46,598 nucleotides of DNA. It comes from Nitrosospira multiformis (lineage in GTDB: Bacteria; Pseudomonadota; Gammaproteobacteria; Burkholderiales; Nitrosomonadaceae). Below are positions 1 to 9,490 of the stretch, one piece after another. Made by a program: the position numbers and the translations under genes. The number at the start of each line of letters is the position of its first letter. Position 1 is the first letter of the stretch. The notes under the pieces were generated by a model that did not search any database, was not told the DNA's origin, and worked only from the letters and a program-made list of their open reading frames with translations. The stretch lies in the NCBI GenBank assembly GCA_017306155.1, contig JAFKJB010000024.1, positions 1 to 46,598 of the forward strand, written 5' to 3'.

Positions 1-3000
1 CGCAAGGCCTTGCCTGAGCCGGAATTCATCAATGCAGAGCATTATGAAGCGCCGCAGGGGGAAGCGGAAGAAGTGCTGGCGGGGATCTGGGCGCAGGTGC
101 TGGGTGTGGGGCAGGTGGGACGGCATGACAACTTCTTTGAGCTGGGAGGAGATTCCATACTCAGTCTTCAGATTGTCACCCGGGTGCGCCGCGCGGGCTG
201 GAAGCTGACGCCACGCCAATTATTCGAGCGGCAAACCATCGCGTCACTGGCGGAAGTGGCCGAGACGATGCAGGAACCGGCGGCAACCGCGCCCAAGCCG
301 CAGCGGGGCTGCCTGCGCGACTATTTGAATGCTGGAACGATTGCGGGTCTTGCCTTGGGAGAGGATGAAATTGAAGATGCTTATCCTTTGTCACCGACAC
401 AGGAAGGCATGCTGTTCCATACCCTGGAAACGGCAGGGGACGGGACGGGGCTTTACGTAAACCAGCTCAGCGTTGAAGTGGAAGGTCTGGACCCGGAGCG
501 GTTCGCACAGGCCTGGCGGGAGATGGTGATCCGTCATCCGATATTGCGCGCCGGTTTCCTGTGGCAAGCGGGTCTCGCGCGTCCGCTGCAAATTGTATTC
601 AGAAAGGTCGAGGTACCTGTGACTCATCTCGACTGGCGTGGGCTGGACAGGATGGCTTCCCGCGTTACCGCTTATGCGGAAGAAGAGTTGAAACGGGAAT
701 TCGATTTTCTTGCGCCCCCCCTGGTGCGACTGGCTCTCATACGCCTGGCTGAAAATCGCTATCAGCTGATATGGACCCGCCATCACATACTGCTCGATGG
801 CTGGGCTGAGTCCCTGCTTATCAGCGAATGGCTGCGCTGCTATGACGGACAGATGCTTCACGACGTGGGGCCAGACTACAGTCATTACATACGATGGCTC
901 GCGCAGCAGGATGTGCAGGCGACCCGGCACTTCTGGCAGGCTGCGCTTCAGGCAGTCGAGGGGCCGACTTTGCTGCCGAAAACGGCAGGCAGGGCACAGG
1001 GAACGGAGGGACCGGAAGACCGTACAGGATTTGCCCAGATTTATACTCTGCTGGATCAGGAGGAAACGCGTCGATTGAAAGCATTCGCGCAACGGCAGCA
1101 GATAACGCTCAACACCTTCGTGCAGGCCGCATGGGCTCTGCTTTTGCAGCGCTATACCGGCAAGGATACCGTTGTGTTCGGTGCGACGGTAGCGGGGCGT
1201 CCGCACAGTCTCCTCAAATCGGACGAAATCGTGGGGATGTTCATCAATACCATTCCGGTTCCGATCGAGCGCCGAAGTGAGCTGACGGTCGCAGAGTATC
1301 TCGGCCTGCTGCAGAAAACGAATGCAAGATTGCGCGAGCATGAGCATGCGTCCCTCGCCGAAATTCAGCGCTGGGCCGGTTCACCGGGACAGCCTTTATT
1401 CGACAGCATTGTCGTATTCGAGAATTACCCGATAGACGAGGCGCTGCGCAGCAATGAACTTTATGGCCTCCGTTTCGGTGAAATAGAGGGCAAAGGGTTG
1501 ACTGGGTACGCAATGGATTTGCAGGTCGTGGTTGGCGACATACTGGAGATCGAGTACTGCTACGGGCGGCGGGACTTTACGGAAGCATTCGTGCTCAGTC
1601 TCCGTAGCCAGATGGAATTCCTGATGAGGGAGATGATGACTCATCCGGAGTGGCGTGTGGGAGACCTGGGATGGATGGAAAAAAAAGAGATCGGCCACCT
1701 CCTTTCCCTCGGATCCGATGCACATCTGGAAACCTTGCCGTCGCGGCTTTCGCATCGGTTTGTACACGACCTGATCGAGCAGAACGCGGAACGACAACCT
1801 GAAGCGATTGCACTGCTCATGGATGAGCAGGAGCTATCCTATGCGGAACTGAATGAGCGGGCAAACCGGCTGGCGCATCATCTCGCCCGCATGGGTGTGG
1901 GACCGGAAGTGAGAGTAGGCGTGGCAATGGAACGCTCGCTCGAAGTCATTGTCACGCTGCTGGCCGTGCTCAAGGCCGGCGGTACCTACGTGCCACTCGA
2001 TCCTGAATATCCGGTAGAGCGCATTTCCTTCATGGTGAAGGACAGCGGCATGTCGCTCCTCTTGACGGAAGAAAAGCTGCTTGCCAGGCTCGGCGGCGGC
2101 TTTGGGGTGCAGGTGCTGTTGCTGGATTCACTGGATCTCATGGCAGAATCTGGCTCCGACCCCGACATTCCCCTCCATGAGCATAACCTGGCATACATTA
2201 TCTACACCTCGGGCTCGACCGGGCTCCCCAAGGGAGTGGCGGTCGCGCACGGTCCCCTGAGCATGCACTGCCGGGCGACTGCCGGGATTTACGGGATGAC
2301 GCCAAATTCATGTGAACTGCTCTTCATGTCATTCTCGTTCGATGGCGCACATGAGCGCTGGCTGACCGCACTGACGGTCGGTGCCGGCCTGGCAGTGCGC
2401 GACCAGGAATTGTGGACAGCGGAGCAGACATACGACGCTTTGCACAGCTATGGCATTACCAATGCGGCATTTCCGCCCGCTTACCTGGGACAGGTTGCCG
2501 AATGGGCGGCCCCACGCAGCGATCCGCCGCCGGTGGAGCTTTATGTCTTCGGGGGAGAAGCCATGCCCAAGGCTTCCTACGACCTGGTGCGAAAGACCTT
2601 GCGGCCGCGCATTCTGATCAATGGTTATGGACCCACCGAGACGGTGGTTACGCCATTGATCTGGAAGACGGAAGCGGGCAACAGTTTCGATTGCGCCTAC
2701 GCGCCTATCGGCAGACCCGTGGGAGAACGTACCGCATACGTGCTCGATGTCGATATGCAGCCGGTACCTGTGGGCATGATTGGGGAATTGTACATCGGCG
2801 GCTATGGCCTTGCCCGCGGGTACCTGGGACGAGCGGGCCTGACAGCGGAGCGCTTTGTAGCCGATCCATTTGACGGAAAGGGCGGGCGGCTCTATCGCAC
2901 GGGTGATCTGGTGCGCTGGCTGGATGACGGCAATATCGAATATATTGGCCGTGCTGACTATCAGGTGAAGATTCGCGGGTTCCGGATCGAGTTGGGCGAA

Positions 3001-4479
3001 ATCGAGGCAAGCATACGTGAGCTCACCGGACTGACCGACGTTGCAGTCGTTGTTCGGGAAGTGACGGGAAGCCCGCAGCTCGCCGCTTATGTCGCGGGGA
3101 ATGAGATGGCGGGGACGATGGCGACGACGGGAACGACTGCGCGAGCCCGGAAGGGGGGCGCGGAGCTGGAAAGCACGCTGAAGCAGCAACTTGCCAGGCG
3201 GCTGCCCGAATACATGGTGCCCGCGCATATCGTCATCCTGGACCAACTGCCCCGGCTGCCGAGCGGCAAGCTCGACCGCGGTGCACTGCCGGAGCCGGAT
3301 GCTGTTGCTGCCGACACTTATCGAGCACCCTCTACCCCGGAAGCCAGGCTTGTGGCCCAGATCTGGCAGGAGGTGCTAGGCGTGGAACGGGTAGGCGAAA
3401 CCGACAACTTCTTCGCCCTCGGGGGGGATTCGCTCTCCAGCCTCAAAGTCATGGCTCGAATGCGTAACCTGCCCGGAGCAAAATTTGATTTCAAGCTGCG
3501 GGATCTGATGCAACGTCCGACCATTACCGGTTTACTCGGCCTGGAGGTCGAAGCCTCCGGCCAGATACAGTCACTGCTGCTGTTAAACCAGCGCGACGAA
3601 AAAGCGAAACCGGAGCCATTATTCTGCATTCATGCCGGATTGGGAACCGTGTTCGATTACCAGCCGCTGGCGCGCTATCTACAGGGCAAACGAACAGTCT
3701 ATGGAATACCCTGCCGCATGCTCTCTGATCCCGAATATCGTGATACTTCTCTCGCGCAGATGGCGGCGGATTATGTTCAGATCATTCGCAGGATACAGCC
3801 GGAGGGGCCCTACCATCTGTCAGGCTGGTCCCTTGGCGGCACTCTTGCAGTCATGATGGCTGCCTTGCTGGAGGCGGAGGGGCAGGAGGTCGCATTTCTC
3901 GGCCTTATCGATTCCTTCATCCCCGCGATGAGCGAACCCGAGGCCGACGACTGGCGGCAGGATTTTTCCGATTTTGTTTCCGTGGTGCTGCCCGGAGCGA
4001 AAATTGACGGCGTGGATGGAATTATCGCTGATGGAAATCAAAAGAGTCGTCTGCAATCCTCGGAGCAGCCCCCGGAAGAGGCTTTGGCAGGTTTGCTGGA
4101 TGAATTGATTTTCGCCATCCAGGCTTCGAAAGATGCAGCTTCGCCTGCGTCTATGGAAGGGAAGCGCGGCGGGTATGCGGATCTGGGAGCAAGCGAACTT
4201 GCCCGCATCTTCGGCGTTGCGCGGCACTTGAAAGCGCTTGCGGCTCAGGCGTCGGGGTTGAGCGAATTGGATGTTACGCCTGTCTGCTGGTGGATTGCGA
4301 CCCGCCCCTTGTCCGACCGGCTGGCTCTTTCAAGGCAGACTGGCCAGGCGGAATTGTCCGGGAACGAAATCGATACCGATCACTTTTCGATCATCCGGGC
4401 GGAAGCGTTGTTTGCCGGAATGGAAAGTACGCTTCGATCCGGGGATTCCAGGACAGCAATTCCCTCGAAAACTCTATAA
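1..4479 (+). CDS. NRPS terminal module T-C-A-T-TE (siderophore), 5' end outside the window
   Basis: The frame is open from base 1, so the start lies upstream. Counting from the TTG at base 10, a carrier domain comes first with its phosphopantetheine serine at about 49 (LGGDSI). A condensation domain follows, with HHILLDG at about 258-264. The adenylation domain carries YTSGSTGLPKG near 732 and YGPTE near 873-877. A second carrier has its serine near 1141. A type I thioesterase ends the protein, with GWSLGG (Ser about 1274) and a C-terminal DTDHFS histidine. The T-C-A-T-TE order marks the last extension and release module. I read the A-domain pocket roughly as D778, G779, E782, A820, V846, G848, G872, V880, T881, K1087, which from memory resembles hydroxyornithine-type pockets. 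This agrees with the nearby ornithine monooxygenase and acyltransferase, but the substrate remains an inference. Confidence 0.95.
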   Translation, partial: RKALPEPEFINAEHYEAPQGEAEEVLAGIWAQVLGVGQVGRHDNFFELGGDSILSLQIVTRVRRAGWKLTPRQLFERQTIASLAEVAETMQEPAATAPKPQRGCLRDYLNAGTIAGLALGEDEIEDAYPLSPTQEGMLFHTLETAGDGTGLYVNQLSVEVEGLDPERFAQAWREMVIRHPILRAGFLWQAGLARPLQIVFRKVEVPVTHLDWRGLDRMASRVTAYAEEELKREFDFLAPPLVRLALIRLAENRYQLIWTRHHILLDGWAESLLISEWLRCYDGQMLHDVGPDYSHYIRWLAQQDVQATRHFWQAALQAVEGPTLLPKTAGRAQGTEGPEDRTGFAQIYTLLDQEETRRLKAFAQRQQITLNTFVQAAWALLLQRYTGKDTVVFGATVAGRPHSLLKSDEIVGMFINTIPVPIERRSELTVAEYLGLLQKTNARLREHEHASLAEIQRWAGSPGQPLFDSIVVFENYPIDEALRSNELYGLRFGEIEGKGLTGYAMDLQVVVGDILEIEYCYGRRDFTEAFVLSLRSQMEFLMREMMTHPEWRVGDLGWMEKKEIGHLLSLGSDAHLETLPSRLSHRFVHDLIEQNAERQPEAIALLMDEQELSYAELNERANRLAHHLARMGVGPEVRVGVAMERSLEVIVTLLAVLKAGGTYVPLDPEYPVERISFMVKDSGMSLLLTEEKLLARLGGGFGVQVLLLDSLDLMAESGSDPDIPLHEHNLAYIIYTSGSTGLPKGVAVAHGPLSMHCRATAGIYGMTPNSCELLFMSFSFDGAHERWLTALTVGAGLAVRDQELWTAEQTYDALHSYGITNAAFPPAYLGQVAEWAAPRSDPPPVELYVFGGEAMPKASYDLVRKTLRPRILINGYGPTETVVTPLIWKTEAGNSFDCAYAPIGRPVGERTAYVLDVDMQPVPVGMIGELYIGGYGLARGYLGRAGLTAERFVADPFDGKGGRLYRTGDLVRWLDDGNIEYIGRADYQVKIRGFRIELGEIEASIRELTGLTDVAVVVREVTGSPQLAAYVAGNEMAGTMATTGTTARARKGGAELESTLKQQLARRLPEYMVPAHIVILDQLPRLPSGKLDRGALPEPDAVAADTYRAPSTPEARLVAQIWQEVLGVERVGETDNFFALGGDSLSSLKVMARMRNLPGAKFDFKLRDLMQRPTITGLLGLEVEASGQIQSLLLLNQRDEKAKPEPLFCIHAGLGTVFDYQPLARYLQGKRTVYGIPCRMLSDPEYRDTSLAQMAADYVQIIRRIQPEGPYHLSGWSLGGTLAVMMAALLEAEGQEVAFLGLIDSFIPAMSEPEADDWRQDFSDFVSVVLPGAKIDGVDGIIADGNQKSRLQSSEQPPEEALAGLLDELIFAIQASKDAASPASMEGKRGGYADLGASELARIFGVARHLKALAAQASGLSELDVTPVCWWIATRPLSDRLALSRQTGQAELSGNEIDTDHFSIIRAEALFAGMESTLRSGDSRTAIPSKTL

Positions 4480-4710
4480 CCCTTGAGCCTTGTCCAATCC
4501 AACTGGGGCTGGACAGCAACCGCTACGAGCGTATCTCATTTCTATCGGTGGGGTGGGGTCCGTGGACGCAATGCCGTGTTGCAAATGGAGATTGATCATA
4601 ACGACTGCTGCAACACCTTCGTGCGTGATGCTCTCAAGGCGTTACGAGAGGCAGCACGGCCATTGGCAAACATGGATGACACGATGGGAGCGTGAGGCGT
4701 GCCATCCTGG

Positions 4711-5682
4711 CTAGGTTCGAGGCGCAGCAAAAGCCCTCTGTAATTGCTGCGCCACTTCTTCACGCGCCTTGCCTGCGTCGTTGACGATATTCCCCAGGCG
4801 CGCAAAGTCGTGCGTCATGCCCTCGTAAATTTTCAGTTGAGTAGGCACGCTGGCCTCTTTGAGCCTGCTGGCGTATTCAATTCCTTCATCCACCAGCGGA
4901 TCGTATTCAGCCAGTACAATAAATGCCGGAGCGAGACCGCTTAAGTCAGATGCCTCGAGCGGCGCAAAACGCCAATCCGTCCGATCCCTTTCGCTGGTAA
5001 GGTAATTGTTGAACATCCATTGCAGCGTCGAGGCTTCGAGCAGGTACCCCTTCGCGAGGCGGCGGTGCGAATCGGTATCCTGCCAGGCGCTTGCGCACGG
5101 GTAGAGCAGCGCCTGGAGTACCGGTTGCGGCCAGCCCATTTCCCGAGCAGCAATGGTCAAACCGGTTGCCAGCGTGCCTCCTGCGCTGTCGCCTCCCACG
5201 GCTACCCGTCGGGGATCAATACCATGAGCGGGTCCATTCGAAAGAAGCCATTGGTAGGCATCCTGAGCGTCATGCACCGCCGTGGGGAACGGATGTTCTG
5301 GCGCCAACCGGTAGTCGACGTTCAGCACGCAGCAGGGCGCCAGCGCAGCCAGTGTCCGGCACAGGGAGTCGTGGGAATCCAAACTGCCGACACAATATCC
5401 GCCGCCATGAAAATACAGCAGCGCGGGCGCTGCCAGGCCATTCAATGGTTCATCCAGCAGGGGCGTATAGAGACGTGCCGTTATCTCGTTTCCATCCCGG
5501 CAGGGGATGCCGATTTCCTTGACGCTCGCGATCTCCATACCTGGGCTATCCAGAGCCAGTGTGGATATGTCGTATTGTTTGCGCGCTTTCGCGGGCGGCA
5601 GCTCGTGCAAGGGAGGGGCTCCATTGCTGATGCCCGCCTCCACAAGTTCGAGAAATGCTGCAAGATCAGGGTCAAGCGCCAT
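4711..5682 (-). CDS. HSL-family alpha/beta hydrolase (esterase) in siderophore operon
   Basis: This 323-residue soluble alpha/beta hydrolase belongs to the hormone-sensitive-lipase/Aes type. The oxyanion HGGG motif is at residues 92-95, the nucleophile in GGDSAGG is Ser166, and Asp261 (EYDPLVDEG) and His291 (GMTHDF) complete the triad. It shows no signal peptide, so it is probably cytoplasmic. It begins 43 bases after the TonB receptor gene and is the last gene of the minus-strand siderophore operon, convergent with the NRPS. Its position suggests hydrolysis of an ester or lactone in the imported siderophore, or trimming of an intermediate. However, this family is broad and is not the usual Fes/IroE siderophore esterase family, so the role is inferred only from context. 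Confidence 0.88.
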   Translation of the reverse strand: MALDPDLAAFLELVEAGISNGAPPLHELPPAKARKQYDISTLALDSPGMEIASVKEIGIPCRDGNEITARLYTPLLDEPLNGLAAPALLYFHGGGYCVGSLDSHDSLCRTLAALAPCCVLNVDYRLAPEHPFPTAVHDAQDAYQWLLSNGPAHGIDPRRVAVGGDSAGGTLATGLTIAAREMGWPQPVLQALLYPCASAWQDTDSHRRLAKGYLLEASTLQWMFNNYLTSERDRTDWRFAPLEASDLSGLAPAFIVLAEYDPLVDEGIEYASRLKEASVPTQLKIYEGMTHDFARLGNIVNDAGKAREEVAQQLQRAFAAPRT

Positions 5683-5725
5683 GCGATGCCTCGGCTATCA
5701 TAGAGCAAGGTTTCCTGCAGACATA

Positions 5726-8077
5726 TCAGAACCTCAGTTTCAATGTCCCTATGACGCTACGCCGCGTCCCCAGGAAGAAATTTCCGCCAGAACTGGCTGA
5801 ATAGTATTTATTATCGAATATGTTGTTGGCATTGATGAGAAACTGCCAGGGGCCGTGATCGTATCGCAGCATTGCATCGAACAGGGTAAAGGAAGGCGTA
5901 GTGCTGGTATTCGCCTCATCATTGAATACTCTGCCCACATAGCGTACGCCGCCTCCGATGAAAAATCCCTTCAACCAGTCAGCATTCAATGTACCGAGGT
6001 TATAGTCGAGCCAGCCCGAGGTCGTCAGGTTGGGTACGCGGACAGGCATGTTACCTGTAAAACCTTCGGCGCTTTCTGTTACCCTGACGTCGTTATAAGT
6101 GAACGCGCCGATAAAATTCATTCCCCGGTAAATTTCCGTTCTTGCTTCCAGTTCCGCGCCCCGGGAGCGTATCGCGCCTACTTGCGACAAGCCAAGCGGT
6201 GTGCGGGGATCAGGAATCAAAACGTTGGTTTTGGTCAATTCGAACAATGCCGCCGTAAACAGATTCCTGGTGCCCGGAGGCTGATACTTGATGCCTACTT
6301 CATACTGGGAAGCGCGCGCAGGTTTGAAGGGGCTGTTATTACCAAAATCGATTCCGTATTGAGGCAGGAACGACTGCGAATAGCTGAAATAAGGCGCAAT
6401 TCCATTGGAGAAAAGATAGGTCAATCCCGCTCTGCCGGTGTATGCGGCATTCTTGCTCGCGGTATGCGGCTGTTCGAAAATATCCACGTTGGTAACGCTC
6501 GACACCCTGTCATGACGGCCGCTCAGAGTCAGGACCCACTGGTTGAATTTGACTTGATCCTGTACGTAAAATCCAACCTGGTCTATCTTTTGGTTGCCAT
6601 CGATGAACAGAGAATCCGGGGTGGGCACCGGCTGGTTATATACGGGATTGAAAATATCAATGGAGGGAGCGCTGCCTGTAAAATATTTGAGGGTGGACTC
6701 GACCCGGTTCCAGTCGATTCCAGCCAGTACGGTATGGTTGAGAGGGCCTGTCCGGGTACGGGCTTCCACGTGCGTATCCAGCACGGTCTGATTCAACCGT
6801 TCCCGGGTGGCGATCGCAAAGCGATCCAGGGTTTGCCCATCTGCGGCAAATCCCGCGGGGTTAATGTCCCTGAACCTGCCATTCTGCCGCATGAAACGGA
6901 AGTTTTGCCGCGCTGTGAAGGTTTCATTGAAATGGTGCTCGAGTTTGTAGCTGAAGGAGGCCTGGTCGGTCGAATACCGGGTAAAGCTGGGGTCACCCAG
7001 AAGCGTGCTGGTGGGGCGGCCCTCTGGGGTTGCCACGTAAAAGGCAGACGCTTCGCTCCGATTGTTCAGGATATCGCCGAAAAGCGTGACGGATGTCCTG
7101 TCGGAGGGGCGCCAGGTCAGTGATGGCGCAATGTAGAAGCGCCTGATCTGGGCCCGGTCTCCACCCGTATTCGGAAAGCGCACTTGGGTATCCGAATCGA
7201 GCGCGGTCGTGACAAGCCGGAACATCAGTGTTCCGGCTTCATTGGCCAGGCCGAAATCTCCGGCAATCCGCTTGCGGTCGAAATTGCCGTACTGAAGCTC
7301 GACCTCCCGAATGGGCGCGGCGGTGGGCAGCTTCGTAATGCGGTTCACGATGCCTCCGGCATCCCCGCGCCCGAACGTCACCGAGGTAGGGCCGCGCAAT
7401 ACATCCACTCGCTCAAGGGAGTAGGGATCGGTGATAAAAGCGCCGAAAACAAGTCCTCTCCCCTGCTGGCTTAAGCTATCCCGGAAATTGGCAGTGGTCT
7501 GAACATTAAAGCCGCGCATGACCAGATATTCGAAGCCGGTTCCATTGAAACCAAAGGCGTCAGCTGCGACCCCCGGCACATAGCGCAGCGCTTCGGTGAA
7601 GTCGAGATTTACCCCGCGCATGGTCAGTTCATTGCGATTGATGACTGAAATGGACTGGGGTATTTCTGTAATCGGTGTCTTGGTCTTGGTCGCCGTCGTG
7701 CTGTTTTTAACGCCGTATCCCTCCTGGACTCCTTTTTCCCGGATGACCAGGGTCGGCAGAACCGTTTCGGAAGATTTGGCTGATTCAGGATTTTCCCCCT
7801 GTTGCGCATTCTCCTGAGTCGATGGGGCGTTTCCTTTTGAAGCTTTTTCCCCTGGTTTGGAAGGCTCTGTAGCAGAGGATTCGGCATCATCTTCTGCCGC
7901 AGGCACATTCGTTTGAAATTTTTTCGCCGACTCCGGGAAGGTTTCCTGTGCATGCACGTAGCCTGCCACGGACAGGCTGAGGAGTGCGTACAATACTGCA
8001 ATTACAAGTTTGGCGGGTCGTGTAAGCGGAATAAGTGGACGGCAATGCCCTTTAATAGTTTTTGTAGAGGCTTTCAT
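5726..8077 (-). CDS. TonB-dependent siderophore receptor
   Basis: Outer-membrane gated channel for a ferric siderophore, 783 residues from the ATG at 8077. That start gives a basic N-terminus, a hydrophobic stretch (LVIAVLYALLSLSVAGY) and a plausible cleavage after VHA near residue 43. The frame stays open to a TTG at 8176 that overlaps the monooxygenase stop codon, but that start would bury the signal peptide. A long linker rich in Glu, Ser and Pro follows the signal. Next comes a possible TonB box (LPTLVIRE), then the plug, with TEIPQSISVI, RGFNV and ERVDVLRGPTSVTFGRGDAGG. The 22-strand barrel ends in the family's terminal aromatic residue (LKLRF). The plug resembles FhuA/FoxA-type hydroxamate receptors. 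It is the third gene of the operon after the acyltransferase and monooxygenase. Confidence 0.95.
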   Translation of the reverse strand: MKASTKTIKGHCRPLIPLTRPAKLVIAVLYALLSLSVAGYVHAQETFPESAKKFQTNVPAAEDDAESSATEPSKPGEKASKGNAPSTQENAQQGENPESAKSSETVLPTLVIREKGVQEGYGVKNSTTATKTKTPITEIPQSISVINRNELTMRGVNLDFTEALRYVPGVAADAFGFNGTGFEYLVMRGFNVQTTANFRDSLSQQGRGLVFGAFITDPYSLERVDVLRGPTSVTFGRGDAGGIVNRITKLPTAAPIREVELQYGNFDRKRIAGDFGLANEAGTLMFRLVTTALDSDTQVRFPNTGGDRAQIRRFYIAPSLTWRPSDRTSVTLFGDILNNRSEASAFYVATPEGRPTSTLLGDPSFTRYSTDQASFSYKLEHHFNETFTARQNFRFMRQNGRFRDINPAGFAADGQTLDRFAIATRERLNQTVLDTHVEARTRTGPLNHTVLAGIDWNRVESTLKYFTGSAPSIDIFNPVYNQPVPTPDSLFIDGNQKIDQVGFYVQDQVKFNQWVLTLSGRHDRVSSVTNVDIFEQPHTASKNAAYTGRAGLTYLFSNGIAPYFSYSQSFLPQYGIDFGNNSPFKPARASQYEVGIKYQPPGTRNLFTAALFELTKTNVLIPDPRTPLGLSQVGAIRSRGAELEARTEIYRGMNFIGAFTYNDVRVTESAEGFTGNMPVRVPNLTTSGWLDYNLGTLNADWLKGFFIGGGVRYVGRVFNDEANTSTTPSFTLFDAMLRYDHGPWQFLINANNIFDNKYYSASSGGNFFLGTRRSVIGTLKLRF

Positions 8078-8172
8078 TTTTTTGTGATTGCTGATAGTTA
8101 AAAAATGGTAAGTGGGTGCAGGTGTTATCAACTCGTATTCATGAGATTGAAATAGACTTTCGTTTTCAAGAT

Positions 8173-9480
8173 TCAACGGACGGCCACTGCGCGCATCGGC
8201 TTTTCTGCCTGCTTCGCAACTGGATCATTAGCCTTGCCTACTAGCGCCTGCCCTATTTCATCCGTGCGAACCGCTGTAACTGAAAGCAGCGTATCGCTCA
8301 ATCCATGCGTTGATTCGCAGGCCCCTTGAAGGAAGATGGCAGGCCGGAAATTGGGCGTACTTTTCAGCCGGTAGTTGCGGTCTACGCTGAAGTCATCCAT
8401 GTAGGATGAAAGGGGTTTCAGCAAGGATTTGTGATAGTCCCGTCCGTAACCGGTCGCAAGCACGACTGCATCGTAGACCGCACTGTATTCCCGCCTCGCA
8501 TTCAGATCGCGCAGAAACAATTGAATGCCGCCTTCCGGCAAGGTACTGGCGCTCGCGACTTCATGACGCCGCAGGAAGCGGTGGCGGGTATTGCCGGTCA
8601 CTCTCTGCTGGTAGAACACATTGAAGATCTGTTCGATCAGAACCAGGTCAGGTGCAGCGTAATTGGTATGCCAGAACTCCTCCAGGAGAGAAACCCGGTC
8701 GTGCTCGGAACGACTGAAAACGAAGTCGGTGAAATCGGTATTGAAGATCTCGTTTACAAAGGGGCTGTCGTCCGACGGTTTGATTGCGCGGGCACGCATG
8801 ATCAGGTCAATCTGCGGAGCATCCGGGCGGTTGTGCAGATCCATGAAAATTTCCGACGCGCTTTGGCCTGCACCCACGACTGCTATTTTTTTCGCGCCCT
8901 TGTGCCGCTCGATCTCGCGGAGATAACTGTTCGAATGAAATATGCGTTTGTCGCCTTTCAGCGGTTGGAAGCATTCGGGTATGCTGGGAACGCCGCCGAC
9001 GCTGACAATGAGATTGCGAGCCAGCCGTTCCCGCACGGTTCCAGTGGAATCCAGCGAAAGCACGCGCAGCAGCATCACTTCATCATTACGCTTCTCCGGC
9101 AGCACCTCCAGAACCTCTTCGCCGTAAGCACACCGGTCGTCGAAATGGGAGGCGGCCCAGGCGAGATAATCGTTGAACTCGTGGCGGCTGGGAAAAAAGG
9201 TTTTAAGGTTGATAAAATCCTGCAGCCGCTGTTTTTGATGAAGATAGTTGATGAATGTAAAGTGACTGGAGGGATTCCGCAGCGTAGCCAGATCCTTCAG
9301 GAAGGAAATCTGCATATGCGCGTTATCCAGCATCATGTTTGGATGCCAGGCAAAACCCGGCTGCTTCTCGATAAAAAACGCGTCTATGTCATATCCTTCC
9401 TGCTTCTTTTCCTCCAGGGTGATGGCAAGCGCAATGTTGGAGGGACCAAAGCCGATACCGATCAGGTCATGTATTTGCAT
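8173..9480 (-). CDS. L-ornithine N5-monooxygenase (PvdA/SidA-like)
   Basis: Flavin- and NADPH-dependent N-hydroxylase that would convert L-ornithine to N5-hydroxyornithine, the first committed step to a hydroxamate siderophore. The FAD-binding motif is near the N-terminus (GIGFGPSNIALAI). An NADPH-binding motif (VVGAGQSASEIF) lies mid-protein, and the ATGYG motif typical of this class lies near the C-terminus. I chose the ATG at 9480 (435 residues), because it starts just before the FAD motif and has a GAGG ribosome site 8 bases upstream. The frame is open to 9630, but that extension overlaps the preceding gene and contains no recognisable domain. The start lies 10 bases after the acyltransferase stop. 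A lysine substrate cannot be excluded from sequence alone. Confidence 0.95.
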   Translation of the reverse strand: MQIHDLIGIGFGPSNIALAITLEEKKQEGYDIDAFFIEKQPGFAWHPNMMLDNAHMQISFLKDLATLRNPSSHFTFINYLHQKQRLQDFINLKTFFPSRHEFNDYLAWAASHFDDRCAYGEEVLEVLPEKRNDEVMLLRVLSLDSTGTVRERLARNLIVSVGGVPSIPECFQPLKGDKRIFHSNSYLREIERHKGAKKIAVVGAGQSASEIFMDLHNRPDAPQIDLIMRARAIKPSDDSPFVNEIFNTDFTDFVFSRSEHDRVSLLEEFWHTNYAAPDLVLIEQIFNVFYQQRVTGNTRHRFLRRHEVASASTLPEGGIQLFLRDLNARREYSAVYDAVVLATGYGRDYHKSLLKPLSSYMDDFSVDRNYRLKSTPNFRPAIFLQGACESTHGLSDTLLSVTAVRTDEIGQALVGKANDPVAKQAEKPMRAVAVR

Positions 9481-9490
9481 AGCGATATCC

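Noticed and set aside
391-1347. 318-codon frame antisense to the NRPS
   Set aside because: It lies wholly opposite the well-supported NRPS C domain and has no family resemblance.
4483-4695. 70-codon frame just after the NRPS, considered as an MbtH-like gene
   Set aside because: It lacks the conserved MbtH tryptophans and NxExQ-type pattern, and has no ribosome site.
5855-7123. 422-codon frame antisense to the TonB receptor
   Set aside because: It mirrors the codon pattern of the real gene and has no recognisable domain.
8077-8176. TTG at 8176 as the TonB receptor start (overlapping the monooxygenase stop)
   Set aside because: It would place 33 polar residues before the signal peptide; the ATG at 8077 gives a normal signal.
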